Shown in pieces: positions 17,681-25,957 of a stretch of DNA of 64,000 bases. Within the stretch, counting starts at the first letter, position 1, and the number at the start of each line of letters is the position of its first letter. Where the stretch lies: contig JACPOC010000002.1 of NCBI GenBank assembly GCA_016185125.1, positions 62,001 to 126,000 on the forward strand. Reading direction: 5' to 3'. Made by a program: the position numbers and the translations under genes. The notes below the pieces were generated by a model. It ran no database searches. It was given only the letters and a program-made list of their open reading frames with translations, and was not told where the DNA came from. Source of the DNA: Bacteroidota bacterium (GTDB lineage: Bacteria; Bacteroidota; Bacteroidia; B-17B0; Aurantibacillaceae).

Positions 17681-18459
17681 TGATTCAACCTGTAAGGGCA
17701 AAAAAACATCTGGGTCAGCATTTTTTGTGCGATGAAAATATTGCAAAAAAAATAGTTAACGCGGTTATTGAAAAAGATAAAACTTCTCCATTGATTGAAA
17801 TTGGCCCGGGTACAGGGGTATTAACAAAATATCTTATCAATGAAATGAAAGATTTTTTAGCTTTGGATATTGATATAGAATCTGTGGAGTATTTACAAAA
17901 ATTGTATCCGCAAAAAAAAGATCAAATAAAATTTTCTGACTTTTTAAAAACCAATTTAAAAGAATATTTTCCGGGCAAATTTAATGTAATAGGAAATTTT
18001 CCATACAATATTTCTAGTCAGATCATGTTTAAAGTTTTAGAACACAGAGATGATGTAAATATTGTTGTGGGTATGTTTCAAAAAGAGGTAGCTCAACGAT
18101 TGGCAGAAAAACCGGGAACCAAAACTTACGGAATATTAAGTGTTTTGCTTCAGGCATTTTACAAAATTGAATATTTATTTACAGTGCATGAAAATGTATT
18201 TAGTCCGCAGCCACGCGTAAAAAGCGCAGTAATTCGATTAGAAAGAAACTCAACTTTAAAATTAAACTGCAACGAAGAATTATTTTTTAAAGTTGTTAAA
18301 ACCACATTTAATCAACGGAGGAAACAAATCACAAATTCTATAAAACCGATTTTTTCACACAAAGATATTACTCATCCATTATTTGAAAAACGACCGGAGC
18401 AATTAGGAGTAGAAGAGTTTGTGGAATTAACGAGACTGGTTGAAGAAAACACGCAGTAA
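17680..18459 (+). CDS. rsmA: 16S rRNA (adenine(1518)-N(6)/adenine(1519)-N(6))-dimethyltransferase
   Basis: KsgA/RsmA dimethylates two adjacent adenines in the 3'-terminal helix of 16S rRNA late in 30S assembly. The family start KKHLGQHFLCDENI (8-21) is followed by the SAM-binding motif EIGPGTGVLT (40-49) and the target-base motif NFPYNISS (106-113), with a C-terminal helical domain. The 259-residue length is typical. The ATG overlaps the TAA of prfB by one base, so the two translation genes form an operon. It converges on the SiaB-like gene with a two-base gap. Confidence 0.95.
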   Translation: MIQPVRAKKHLGQHFLCDENIAKKIVNAVIEKDKTSPLIEIGPGTGVLTKYLINEMKDFLALDIDIESVEYLQKLYPQKKDQIKFSDFLKTNLKEYFPGKFNVIGNFPYNISSQIMFKVLEHRDDVNIVVGMFQKEVAQRLAEKPGTKTYGILSVLLQAFYKIEYLFTVHENVFSPQPRVKSAVIRLERNSTLKLNCNEELFFKVVKTTFNQRRKQITNSIKPIFSHKDITHPLFEKRPEQLGVEEFVELTRLVEENTQ

Positions 18460-18461
18460 AA

Positions 18462-19037
18462 TTACTCCGCGTTAATAGTAACTTCCATTAAAAAAAGCGA
18501 GCGCTTTTCATTAATAGGTTCAAAAAAAGTTTTAAGTTTATTACCGCTTTTCATAGCGATAGTTATAAACCCTAAACCGGCCCCGCCTTTATCGCTTAAC
18601 TCATTATTTTCAAGATGCTCCAGATAATAACTTTTTAATTCAGAGGGTTCAGCAAATGAGTTTATTTTAGCAATATCTTTTTTCAACTTTTCAATAGCGC
18701 TGTTGGTAATAAGATTAGCCGTGATAACCCTTACTTCTTTGTCAGTTGTATTTATAATAAAGAAATTGTGTTGGGCGCCAAGATCATCCTTATGGCCATG
18801 AATTAACATGTTTTGTAGTGACTCCACGCAAATAAAAAACACTTTTTTAACAACCATTTTAGGCAAACCTTTTTCAAGAATTTTGTCCTCAATCTCCGAT
18901 TCAAGTTTTGAAATAGTTTCGGTATTTAAAACGCCATCATAGGCCAACATAAGTCGGCCGTTACGATTAACATTCTCTAATTGCTTAGAAAAATGTAAAT
19001 CAAAAAATTCGTCTTCTTTATTTAACGTTAAACTCAC
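18462..19037 (-). CDS. SiaB family protein kinase / DUF6272 (HATPase-like)
   Basis: A 191-residue protein resembling the SiaB-type GHKL-fold family. An N-box-like helix (VESLQNMLIHG, 71-81) and a Gly-rich ATP-lid-like segment (DKGGAGLGFITIAMKSG, about 148-164) are visible. SiaB in Pseudomonas is a Ser/anti-anti-sigma kinase in a partner-switching pathway. No SiaA phosphatase, SiaC or SiaD homologue is nearby, so the pathway here is unknown. The gene begins right at the end of the deoxynucleoside kinase gene (one-base overlap) and is probably translated from the same transcript. Confidence 0.72.
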   Translation of the reverse strand: MSLTLNKEDEFFDLHFSKQLENVNRNGRLMLAYDGVLNTETISKLESEIEDKILEKGLPKMVVKKVFFICVESLQNMLIHGHKDDLGAQHNFFIINTTDKEVRVITANLITNSAIEKLKKDIAKINSFAEPSELKSYYLEHLENNELSDKGGAGLGFITIAMKSGNKLKTFFEPINEKRSLFLMEVTINAE

Positions 19038-19648
19038 TATTTAAATAAACCGTTAAGTTGAGCGTCTATCATCCTAATCACTTTCCCTAAATCTTCTTTG
19101 CTCTCGCTGAAATTTACATCATCCACTACCAAAATTTTTCCTGATTCATACCCGCTGCTCCAAGCCTCATAACGTTCGTTCAAACGTTTTAAATAATCAA
19201 GCCTGATGCTGTTCTCGTAATCCCTTCCGCGCTTTTGAATTTGTTTAACAAGGGTTGGCACACTGGCGCGTAAATAAATAATCAGATCGGGAGATTTTAC
19301 AAGGCTTTCCATTAATTTAAATAACGAAAAATAATTATCATAATCACGGGTTGTCATTAAGCCCATTGCATGAAGATTAGGCGCAAAAATATAGGCATCT
19401 TCATAAATAGTTCTGTCCTGCACAACCGTATGTTTTCCTTTTCTAATATCCTGAATTTGGGTAAAACGATTATTTAAAAAGTATACCTGAAGGTTAAATG
19501 ACCACCGCTGCATATCTTCATAAAAATCATTAAGGTAAGGATTATCATCCGCGTCTTCATAATGAGCATGCCATTTGTAATGTTTTGCTAATAATGATGT
19601 TAAAGTTGTCTTTCCCGAACCAATGTTTCCTGCAATAGCAATGTGCAT
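19037..19648 (-). CDS. Deoxynucleoside kinase
   Basis: Salvage kinase that phosphorylates deoxynucleosides at the 5' position, of the dGK/dAK/TK2-like family. The P-loop GNIGSGKTTL is at residues 7-16. The catalytic Glu region (HYEDADDNPYL, about 29-39) and the DRT motif (78-80, equivalent to DRS) in QDRTIYEDAYIF are present, as is the lid-like RGRDYE segment. The 203-residue length is normal. Base specificity cannot be read directly. It is first of a two-gene leftward unit with the SiaB-like protein. Confidence 0.9.
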   Translation of the reverse strand: MHIAIAGNIGSGKTTLTSLLAKHYKWHAHYEDADDNPYLNDFYEDMQRWSFNLQVYFLNNRFTQIQDIRKGKHTVVQDRTIYEDAYIFAPNLHAMGLMTTRDYDNYFSLFKLMESLVKSPDLIIYLRASVPTLVKQIQKRGRDYENSIRLDYLKRLNERYEAWSSGYESGKILVVDDVNFSESKEDLGKVIRMIDAQLNGLFK

Positions 19649-19748
19649 ACTAAATACTTAATATTAATAGACTAAGGTAGAAAAATAACTTACAAATAGC
19701 AAAATATACTTGATGAATGTTAATTTTAACTACCTGATAATGAATAAT

Positions 19749-20765
19749 TTATCGCTTATTTTTCTTCTCTGTTATGTAAATACCGCAAATTTTAGAAATA
19801 ACCGCCTCAATTGGTTCAAATGTATAGTTTAGTGTTTGAACAATTTTTTGATTTGAAAGGCTTTGCTTGTTGAGGGAAGAGTTAATAATAGATTTAGTAA
19901 TTGCCGGTTCAGTTGAAGTAATTTTTGAGCGAATTCCATCAGCAATTCTTCCAAGCTGAAGCACAAATCTGGTAGCGTTTATATACGGTTTTGGCTTACC
20001 AAAATAACTTTGTATAGTGTCAAAAAGATACTTGAAAGTATAATTACCTTCCACTAAAATATAACGGTTAGCGAATTGTTTTTCTTCAACCAATTTTATC
20101 ATTATGGCAGCTACATCAACCGCCGAAATTAATCCCGAAGTGCCTAACGTATAAAATGCGTTGCCTTTGTAACAAGTGCTAAATATCCGCGAACTGCTTT
20201 GATTCCAAAAACCCGGCGATAAAACTACTCCTGGATTAACTATTACAGCCTTTAATCCTTCTTCTATTCCGCGCCAAACTTCACGTTCGGCATTGTATTT
20301 ACTAATGGCGTAATCGCTTTCTTTTCCACTTGTTTTCCAAAACACATTCTCTGTCAAATCTGTTTTATGATCCAGATTGTTAATGGTTACAACTGAACTA
20401 ACATGGCACAGCGTAACGTTTTTGCTTAAACAGGCGTTCACTATATTTGCGGTTCCTGTTTCGTTTATTTTAAACAGTTGGGTCTTCTTTCTTCTATCAA
20501 ATGAAACATATCCGGCACAATGATATACAGTAGAAATACCGTCAAGAACTTCTTCAATTGAAAAAACATCGCTTACATTAATATCTACCCATTTTATTTT
20601 TTTGAAAAGTTCTTTTGCTTGCGGAGTGTAATAGGAAAAAAGTTTTTGAACTTTAAAAATATCACTGCTCTTTTGCTTGGCTGCTACCACCGGAACTCCC
20701 AACTGAAGCAGTTTTAAAACTACGTGGCTTCCTATTATTCCTGTGGCTCCGGTTACTAAGTTCAA
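19749..20765 (-). CDS. NAD(P)-dependent epimerase/dehydratase family protein
   Basis: Extended short-chain dehydrogenase/reductase of 338 residues. The Rossmann motif GATGIIGSH is at 6-14, and the catalytic YxxxK is Y152-K156 in YAISKYNAE, preceded by a Ser-rich HVSSV strand. The substrate (nucleotide sugar, dihydroflavonol-like or steroid-like) cannot be assigned. It follows the PAP2-like membrane gene by nine bases on the same strand and may be part of a lipid or envelope cluster with gpsA. Confidence 0.87.
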   Translation of the reverse strand: MNLVTGATGIIGSHVVLKLLQLGVPVVAAKQKSSDIFKVQKLFSYYTPQAKELFKKIKWVDINVSDVFSIEEVLDGISTVYHCAGYVSFDRRKKTQLFKINETGTANIVNACLSKNVTLCHVSSVVTINNLDHKTDLTENVFWKTSGKESDYAISKYNAEREVWRGIEEGLKAVIVNPGVVLSPGFWNQSSSRIFSTCYKGNAFYTLGTSGLISAVDVAAIMIKLVEEKQFANRYILVEGNYTFKYLFDTIQSYFGKPKPYINATRFVLQLGRIADGIRSKITSTEPAITKSIINSSLNKQSLSNQKIVQTLNYTFEPIEAVISKICGIYITEKKNKR

Positions 20766-20774
20766 AACTAAAAA

Positions 20775-21407
20775 TTAAGCAAATGTTATCTTTTGAAAAA
20801 TAAAAAACAAACCCGTTTGCACTATTAACCCTAATACAAACCCGGTATAGACCTGTGAAGGTTTATGTTCTTGCAAATAAAGACGGGAGGAAGCAATAAG
20901 TCCGGCTATTAAAATTACAGCGATATAAAAAAAGGTCATATCAAATTTTATTAAGTACGACAATGAAATTAATACACCTAATAGTCCCCCAATACCCACC
21001 ATGTGTGCGCTGATCTTATATTTCAAATTAATAATCGCGGTTAAAAGTATTCCTAAACCTCCTCCTAAAACAAAAAGTTTTATACTGTTCCAGATATTAA
21101 TATCTTTTAGAAGATAAAAAAGACCGAAATAAAAAAGTGCAGTCATTATATAGGGATAAGTTCTATCGGATTGCTGTGACAGAGCTACACTTGGAATTCG
21201 TTTTAATTTATACAGTATAGCAATATTTAAAACAGGAAAAATAAATGAAAATAAAAACACAATAAGCGATATTCGCCACTTTGTTTCAAAAGGTGTCATA
21301 AAATCATACACCGTATTTCTGATGCCAAAGAAAATAAGTAGACATCCGTAAGTGGCCATTAACAAGGGATGAAAAACAATAGAAAAAAACAATGAAAATC
21401 CTCGCAT
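20775..21407 (-). CDS. PAP2-like membrane protein
   Basis: A 210-residue polytopic membrane protein with six or so hydrophobic segments. The C-terminal half recalls the PAP2 phosphatase layout: SAHMVGIGG stands where PSGH normally lies, and SRLYLQEHKPSQVYTG resembles SRxxxxxHxxxD with Ser in place of the last Asp. The first active-site motif (KxxxxxxRP) is not clear. It may therefore be a divergent lipid phosphatase or an inactive relative. The start is taken at ATG 21407, four bases after the gpsA stop; in-frame starts further upstream would overlap gpsA by up to 150 bases. Confidence 0.6.
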   Translation of the reverse strand: MRGFSLFFSIVFHPLLMATYGCLLIFFGIRNTVYDFMTPFETKWRISLIVFLFSFIFPVLNIAILYKLKRIPSVALSQQSDRTYPYIMTALFYFGLFYLLKDINIWNSIKLFVLGGGLGILLTAIINLKYKISAHMVGIGGLLGVLISLSYLIKFDMTFFYIAVILIAGLIASSRLYLQEHKPSQVYTGFVLGLIVQTGLFFIFQKITFA

Positions 21408-21411
21408 TTTT

Positions 21412-22404
21412 TCAGGATAGAATTTTTGATAGATTTTCCATTTCACTTCGGGCATCTTTGTTAATATAGATGATATTATATACGGCTGATGTAATAGGCA
21501 TATTAATATTATAAGAGGTATTGATTTCGTAAACACACTTAACTGCATAATAACCTTCAGCAATCATATTCATTTCAAGTTGGGCATTTTTTACACTATA
21601 ACCCTTGCCTATCATGGTGCCGAAAGTTCGATTGCGACTGAATTGCGAATAGGCCGTTACCAATAAATCTCCAAGATAAGCAGACGCATTAATATCTCGG
21701 TTAATCGGATGAACGGCATCTACAAAACGTTTTATTTCCTGAATAGCATTGCTCACCAATACCGCTAAAAAATTATCGCCGTAACCTAAACCATGACAAA
21801 TACCTCCGGCCACAGCAATAACATTTTTTAAAACGGCTGAGTACTCAGTCCCATAAATATCATCGCTCACAGAAGAGCGCAAATATCTGCAATTTAAAAG
21901 TTCACTAACGGTTTTTGCATTTGTAAGATTCTGAGAAGCAATGGTTAAATAACTTAATTTTTCAAGAGCTACTTCTTCTGCGTGACAAGGCCCGGTAATG
22001 ACGCCAATATTTTCAAACGGAACATGATAAACCGTGTTCAGATATTCTCCCACAATTAAATTATGTTCAGGAACAATTCCTTTAATTGCTGAAAAAAATA
22101 TTTTATCTTTTAGCGATGAAGCAGTAACCTCTTTTAAGGTATTATTTAAAAACGCCGACGGAACAGCGAGAATTAAAATAGTTGAATTTTCAATACACTC
22201 TTTTAACGAGGAAGTAAACTGAATTTTAGAAGTATTAAAATCTACCGAACTTAAATATTTTGGATTATTTCCAAATTCTTTAAAGGCGTTTATATCTGTT
22301 TCGTTACGTATAAACCAATTAATGCCGTTGCAATTATTAAGAAATAGTTTAGCCAAAGCTGTTGCCCAGCTCCCGCTTCCTACTATGCCAATTGTAACTT
22401 TCAT
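21412..22404 (-). CDS. gpsA: NAD(P)H-dependent glycerol-3-phosphate dehydrogenase
   Basis: Reduces dihydroxyacetone phosphate to sn-glycerol-3-phosphate, the backbone of phospholipids. The nucleotide-binding motif GIVGSGSWATALAKL is at 6-20. The family signatures FSAIKGI (near 104-110), ITGPCHAEEV and EYSAVLKNVIAVAGG (catalytic Lys) are intact. The 330-residue length is typical. It is upstream of the PAP2-like gene, so a phospholipid-related transcription unit is plausible. Confidence 0.95.
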   Translation of the reverse strand: MKVTIGIVGSGSWATALAKLFLNNCNGINWFIRNETDINAFKEFGNNPKYLSSVDFNTSKIQFTSSLKECIENSTILILAVPSAFLNNTLKEVTASSLKDKIFFSAIKGIVPEHNLIVGEYLNTVYHVPFENIGVITGPCHAEEVALEKLSYLTIASQNLTNAKTVSELLNCRYLRSSVSDDIYGTEYSAVLKNVIAVAGGICHGLGYGDNFLAVLVSNAIQEIKRFVDAVHPINRDINASAYLGDLLVTAYSQFSRNRTFGTMIGKGYSVKNAQLEMNMIAEGYYAVKCVYEINTSYNINMPITSAVYNIIYINKDARSEMENLSKILS

Positions 22405-22415
22405 GCGCTATGAAG

Positions 22416-23111
22416 TTACACAAAAATTATATCTTCTTGGTTCAGGTTGCCGCTTCCCGCAAAGCGGTTGTAAACGCGGGCCAAAGTAATCACATCCTTT
22501 TTGCAGTAAGCGGCTATCTTCTCAATATTTTTATCTTCATAAAAAGTTTTGCTTACCAAACTCCCATCCATATCATCTTTTGGAGAGGGAATACCTAATA
22601 CATGAGCCAATAAATTTAAGGAACTATAATTTTTAACATCGCCAAATTTCCACAAATCAAGAGTATCAATATGTTTTACTTCCCATGGGCGAAGGCCTTG
22701 TATCTGCAACACTTTAGGTAGTGGCAAATTATTAATTAAAAATCGTCTGCATAAAAAAGGAAAATCAAACTCTTTACCATTATGCGCGCATAATAAATGT
22801 GAACTGGTATTAAAATGCTGGCCTAATAGCGAAGAAAATTCATTTAATATGTCAAGCTCGTTTTCGGAGGCAAGGCACTTTACCCTGAATTTTTTACTAT
22901 TATAAAAGCCTACGCCAATGCAAACCACTTTAGCAAACTCCGCGTAAATTCCCGCTTTCTCATAATGTTTTTCACCGGTAATTTCTTTATTGAACTGCCA
23001 TTTCCGATCCCATAATTCTTTAGAAGTTTTGTCGAGGTCGCTATATTTATATGTAACCGGAACCGTTTCGATATCCAGAAATAAGATGTTTTCGATTTTA
23101 ATAGTTGCCAT
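22416..23111 (-). CDS. 3'-5' exonuclease (DEDDy, PolB-proofreading-like)
   Basis: Stand-alone DnaQ-fold exonuclease. Exo I supplies D13 and E15 (FLDIETVP), Exo II is D116 in AHNGKEFDFPFL, and Exo III is Y202-x3-D206 (YCKKD), which makes it DEDDy. The 231-residue length and the overall pattern match the predicted PolB-associated exonuclease family, found without a polymerase domain in many Bacteroidota. It probably acts in DNA repair or trimming of single-stranded ends; the exact substrate is unknown. It precedes gpsA on the same strand with an 11-base gap. Confidence 0.87.
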   Translation of the reverse strand: MATIKIENILFLDIETVPVTYKYSDLDKTSKELWDRKWQFNKEITGEKHYEKAGIYAEFAKVVCIGVGFYNSKKFRVKCLASENELDILNEFSSLLGQHFNTSSHLLCAHNGKEFDFPFLCRRFLINNLPLPKVLQIQGLRPWEVKHIDTLDLWKFGDVKNYSSLNLLAHVLGIPSPKDDMDGSLVSKTFYEDKNIEKIAAYCKKDVITLARVYNRFAGSGNLNQEDIIFV

Positions 23112-23153
23112 AAATAATTTTTTTATTTAACTGTAAAAAAAAATTAAACATTT

Positions 23154-25844
23154 TTATTTTACACTGTTATACATTTTGGTGATCTCCTCCTTAGCCGCTA
23201 TCGCTTCTTTCAACTCCTTCTCCAAAGCTACGGTGTCTTTATTACCTGCCCTTGCAACATCTAATTTTGAGCTAATGGTTTTTTCACGCGCCTCCCAAGC
23301 AGCCGCAATGTCTCTAATTCCTTTCACGGCGCCATACTTTGTAAACCTGTTAGCTCCTTTAGAAAGTGTTTCCAGATCTTTTGCTATCACTAATGCGTCT
23401 GTTGCCGAGTTGCACCGTTTAGCCATTTTTGCATAAAATCCACAGAAGCTGCTTAGTTCAAAACCCGTCATGTATTTTAAATTATTTTGAAAAAAAGGAA
23501 TCTGAGCTTCTGACCCATGATTAGAATACAGTTCTGCTAAAGGAAAAATAACATCCTTCCCTGTTTCACCTTCAAAATTCTTTGCCCGTTCCATTGCCAG
23601 CTTCGGATTATTTTTACCAATCCATTCAAAAGCTTCACCGCATATTGCATAAGAAGCTTCACTTAACGCTTTATTATTTAAATCCACAATGTCTGCGTCA
23701 CGGCCAAAACGTTTGTTTAATGCTCCCAGCGCTTTTGCGCGTGTCCTGGTATTTTTATCATTGGTATAAACATTCATCAGCACTGCCTTCACCTCTTCAG
23801 CTTTATCCTGGGGGGCGGAAGTGATTTTTCCAACAGCATAACTCCTTAATCCTTCAAATTTATCTTTTTCTGCAACTTCCTTAAATAATGCAAATACAGC
23901 AGGATCTGAGAGTTTGCTTTCTAAAACACTAAGCGCTTCAAAACGATCGTCGTATAAAGGTGCGTTTTTATACTGGAAAAGATACTCCTCCTGTGTTTTT
24001 TGATATTCAAGATTACATAATAACTGACGTTCAGCATCAAAGTTAACTAACTGAGGTGCTGCGCTACTTTTAAGAGTAAATTTTTGTTTTTGTTCCGTAA
24101 TCCAGATTCGGGTGCGCTGGGGCTTATCATTTATGTAAATATCTATTTCAACGGGTAATTTATATAGCGGAACTTTATTAAGATTTTGTTTTTGCTCTAC
24201 AGTAAGTTCAACTGTGTTTGTTGCTGAATTAAAGTTTTTAGTCACTTTTAATTTAGGCCTGCCTTTATTAAGAAACCATTGATTAAAAAACCAGTTCATA
24301 TCCTGCCCTGTGGTTTCCTCAAACGCTAAACGAAGATTATGGATTTCAACACTTTTAAACTTGTTGGTTTCTAAATAATTTTTGAGCGAAGCAAAAAAAG
24401 CATCGTCGCCCACAGCTTTGCGTAACATGTGTAATACTTGGCCGCCTTTATTATAGCTGAAACCATCAAACATGTCTTCACGCTCTTCATAATTAAAACG
24501 GATAAGATCCACTTCTTTATCAGACATTAAATAACCTTGTCTGCTTTGGTAACTGTGCTGATCCGCAGCATCTCTTCCATGCTTATACTCTTCCCATAAA
24601 TATTCTCCGTAAGTGGCAAAGCTTTCATTGAGGGGAAGATTACTCCAGCTTTCACAAGTTACCAAATCGCCAAACCACTGATGAAATAGTTCATGCGCAA
24701 TAATATCTTCCCCTTTTTTTCCATCAATCATTTCGCGAGTTGTTTGGTAAACCGCAAAATCTCCATGTAAGGTAGCACTGGTATTTTCCATAGCGCCGCT
24801 CACATAATCGCGCACTGCAATCTGCGAATATTTAGGCCAAGCGTAAGGCACGCCAAGTTTTCCACTATAAAAATCAATCATTTCCTTGGTATCTCCAAAA
24901 ATTCCTTTGGCATGCGGCTCATATTCTTTTTCAACATAATAGCTTATTTCTTTTCCGTTCCAGGGCTCATCCACAACTTTTTTAAACATTCCAACCGCCA
25001 TCATCGCAAGGTATGGGGCATGAGGTTCATCCATTTTCCAATGATCGGTTTTTGTGCCATTACCATTTTTTTTGGTGTCAATCAGCAAACCGTTAGAAAG
25101 GGTGGTGTATTTCTCATCAACCGTCATAAAAATTTCCTGAGTGGTTTTGGAGTTAGGGCTATCAATGGTAGGAAACCAAACGGAATTGGATTGGGTTTCG
25201 CCCTGCGTCCAAATCTGAGGCATTTTATAGGTATTTTCTCCGGTGGGATTAATAAAATAAAGTCCTTTATCACTGCTGATAGCGCTGCTTCCCCCAACTT
25301 TTAATTCATTAGGTTTGGCTACATAATCGATGGAAACAATAAAATTTTCCTCGCGTGAAAACAATCTGCCCAAATCAACTTTTATAGAATCGTTTTCGTA
25401 TTTAAAAGATGTGTTCGGTGCTATTGATAATTTTTTTTCGGTTCCTACATCAATTACCTTGCCGTTAACTTTTTTATTTACAGGGTAAATACCCGTTTCG
25501 GAAACTGAAACACTTTTAATATCCATTCCACGTGCATCTAAGTACAACATACGCGCAGGGTAAAAATGAGATTTTAACTGTAATTCTGCTTTGCCATTTA
25601 ATCGGCTGTTTGCCCAATCAAAATTAACATCCAAACGGGTATGCACAATATCAAACTGTTTGGCATTCGACTCGCGGTACTCTTTTTTTACGGGTGGTTC
25701 TGTTGCCAAAACATTAATTGTGTCAAGTGTTATTGCCGGTTCTTCTATGGTGCTTTTTGTTTCGGTTTTTACTATTTCTTTTTTGGGTTTGCACCCCGTA
25801 ATTAAAACAGTGGCTATTGTTAATGCTATTATAATTCTGATCAT
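23154..25844 (-). CDS. M1 family metallopeptidase (lipoprotein)
   Basis: Zinc aminopeptidase of the M1 family, about 896 residues from the chosen start. The exopeptidase motif GAMEN is at 350-354, the zinc motif HELFH at 384-388, and the third ligand E407 in LNESFATYGE. The N-terminus is a lipoprotein signal (IRIIIALTIATVLITGC), so the enzyme is probably anchored in the outer or inner membrane. ATG 25844 is preferred over the ATG eight codons upstream because it starts the signal peptide directly. HEAT-like helical repeats make up the C-terminal third. It likely feeds on oligopeptides in the periplasm or at the surface. Confidence 0.92.
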   Translation of the reverse strand: MIRIIIALTIATVLITGCKPKKEIVKTETKSTIEEPAITLDTINVLATEPPVKKEYRESNAKQFDIVHTRLDVNFDWANSRLNGKAELQLKSHFYPARMLYLDARGMDIKSVSVSETGIYPVNKKVNGKVIDVGTEKKLSIAPNTSFKYENDSIKVDLGRLFSREENFIVSIDYVAKPNELKVGGSSAISSDKGLYFINPTGENTYKMPQIWTQGETQSNSVWFPTIDSPNSKTTQEIFMTVDEKYTTLSNGLLIDTKKNGNGTKTDHWKMDEPHAPYLAMMAVGMFKKVVDEPWNGKEISYYVEKEYEPHAKGIFGDTKEMIDFYSGKLGVPYAWPKYSQIAVRDYVSGAMENTSATLHGDFAVYQTTREMIDGKKGEDIIAHELFHQWFGDLVTCESWSNLPLNESFATYGEYLWEEYKHGRDAADQHSYQSRQGYLMSDKEVDLIRFNYEEREDMFDGFSYNKGGQVLHMLRKAVGDDAFFASLKNYLETNKFKSVEIHNLRLAFEETTGQDMNWFFNQWFLNKGRPKLKVTKNFNSATNTVELTVEQKQNLNKVPLYKLPVEIDIYINDKPQRTRIWITEQKQKFTLKSSAAPQLVNFDAERQLLCNLEYQKTQEEYLFQYKNAPLYDDRFEALSVLESKLSDPAVFALFKEVAEKDKFEGLRSYAVGKITSAPQDKAEEVKAVLMNVYTNDKNTRTRAKALGALNKRFGRDADIVDLNNKALSEASYAICGEAFEWIGKNNPKLAMERAKNFEGETGKDVIFPLAELYSNHGSEAQIPFFQNNLKYMTGFELSSFCGFYAKMAKRCNSATDALVIAKDLETLSKGANRFTKYGAVKGIRDIAAAWEAREKTISSKLDVARAGNKDTVALEKELKEAIAAKEEITKMYNSVK

Positions 25845-25957
25845 GGTTACTGTAAATTTGAATGCCACAAAATTGCCATTAATTTATTGAAAACCAAAAA
25901 TTTAAGTTTGATTTTTTGCCAAAGGAAAATATTGAGGATAAACGCGGGAATATCCTT

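Noticed and set aside
21408-21563. N-terminal extension of the PAP2-like protein into gpsA
   Set aside because: It overlaps conserved gpsA coding sequence by 150 bases in another frame; ATG 21407 lies just after the gpsA stop.
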